Origin: Rhynchopus sp. YZ270_cl-10
Lineage: Eukaryota > Euglenozoa > Diplonemea > Diplonemida > Diplonemidae
DNA: 64,000 bases
Direction: 5' to 3'
NCBI GenBank assembly: GCA_964035575.1
Contig: OZ037840.1
Span: forward strand, 682,001-746,000
Shown piece after piece: positions 63,321 to 64,000 of the stretch. Position numbers and translations under genes: made by a program. The first letter of the stretch is position 1. Every line of letters starts with the position of its first letter. A model generated the notes under the pieces. It worked only from the letters and a program-made list of their open reading frames with translations. It did not search any database and was not told the origin of the DNA.

Positions 63321-63622
63321 GGCTAATGGCTAATGGCTAATGGCTAATGGCTAATGGCTAATGGCTAATGGCTAATGGCTAATGGCTAATGGCTAATGGC
63401 TAATGGCTAATGGCTAATGGCTAATGGCTAATGGCTAATGGCTAATGGCTAATGGCTAATGGCTAATGGCTAATGGCTAATGGCTAATGGCTAATGGCTA
63501 ATGGCTAATGGCTAATGGCTAATGGCTAATGGCTAATGGCTAATGGCTAATGGCTAATGGCTAATGGCTAATGGCTAATGGCTAATGGCTAATGGCTAAT
63601 GGCTAATGGCTAATGGCTAATA
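63321..63622. repeat. (GGCTAAT)n microsatellite, about 43 copies
   Basis: Uninterrupted 7-bp repeat. It is preceded by CTCCCGGTACTGGGTACT, and the same CTCCCGGTACTGGGTACT reappears after it at the start of the next array, so the array looks intercalated between two copies of one context. Confidence 0.95.
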
Positions 63623-63650
63623 ACCCTGCCATACCATGCCATACCCTCCC

Positions 63651-64000
63651 GGTACTGGGTACTGGGTACTGGGTACTGGGTACTGGGTACTGGGTACTGG
63701 GTACTGGGTACTGGGTACTGGGTACTGGGTACTGGGTACTGGGTACTGGGTACTGGGTACTGGGTACTGGGTACTGGGTACTGGGTACTGGGTACTGGGT
63801 ACTGGGTACTGGGTACTGGGTACTGGGTACTGGGTACTGGGTACTGGGTACTGGGTACTGGGTACTGGGTACTGGGTACTGGGTACTGGGTACTGGGTAC
63901 TGGGTACTGGGTACTGGGTACTGGGTACTGGGTACTGGGTACTGGGTACTGGGTACTGGGTACTGGGTACTGGGTACTGGGTACTGGGTACTGGGTACTG
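63651..64000. repeat. (GGTACTG)n satellite, at least 50 copies, cut by the window edge
   Basis: Pure 7-bp repeat, the inverse complement of the 40361-42438 array, with the G-rich strand running 5' to 3' toward the window end. Confidence 0.97.

Noticed and set aside
14893-63622. Possible CRISPR array among the short repeats
   Set aside because: The repeats are contiguous 5-9 bp units without unique spacers, and the surroundings are eukaryotic.

Overview
The window is nuclear DNA from a eukaryote, most likely a flagellated protist whose lineage I cannot name. The evidence is GT...AG introns inside genes, long 5' leaders, no operons, and gene families that are eukaryotic: phospholipid-scramblase-like proteins, membrane-anchored class III cyclases, and a DAW1/ODA16-like WD40 protein, which implies motile flagella. 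All convincing genes lie on the + strand. No rRNA, tRNA or CRISPR array was recognised.

Layout. 1-708: last exon of a lysine/acid-rich gene. 762-2120: piggyBac-like non-autonomous element. 4390-6282: two-exon gene for a protein of bacterial type. 7777-8655: ubiquitin-like plus 25-residue LRR protein. 8965-19170: five tandem scramblase-like genes separated by duplicated leaders and inserted repeats. 19.2-24.1 kb: palindromic and nested transposons. 24494-28338: two-exon LRR + WD40 gene. 29015-33592: two complete membrane cyclases (type A). 33.6-48.5 kb: a 15 kb stretch without a convincing gene, made of foldback elements, a 2.08 kb 7-mer satellite, a 1.06 kb 5-mer satellite and a 261-bp tandem repeat. 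48503-62398: four tandem cyclase-like genes (type B) that keep only a degenerate, C2-like cyclase domain. 62.4-64 kb: 10-bp and 7-bp repeats running off the edge.

Functionally, the six cyclase-family genes share a 6-TM N-terminus and a nearly invariant juxtamembrane helix. The two A genes keep every catalytic residue of an ATP-specific cyclase, while the four B genes do not. This suggests a receptor-like cAMP family with catalytic members and non-catalytic partners, kept similar in patches by gene conversion. The scramblase genes form a second recent local expansion. The fifth copy has lost the ancestral start codon and leader and sits behind a duplicate of sequence found upstream of the WD40 gene.

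The most striking feature is the mobile DNA. Duplicated segments inside the window supply empty sites for several insertions, so element ends and target-site duplications can be read directly: 8 bp for three hAT-like elements, 9 bp for a Mutator-like element with a transposase remnant, 11 bp for a near-complete palindrome, TTAA for the piggyBac-like element, TA for a pogo-like foldback, and 6-7 bp for others. Two foldback elements carry long, almost perfect microsatellites between their inverted repeats.
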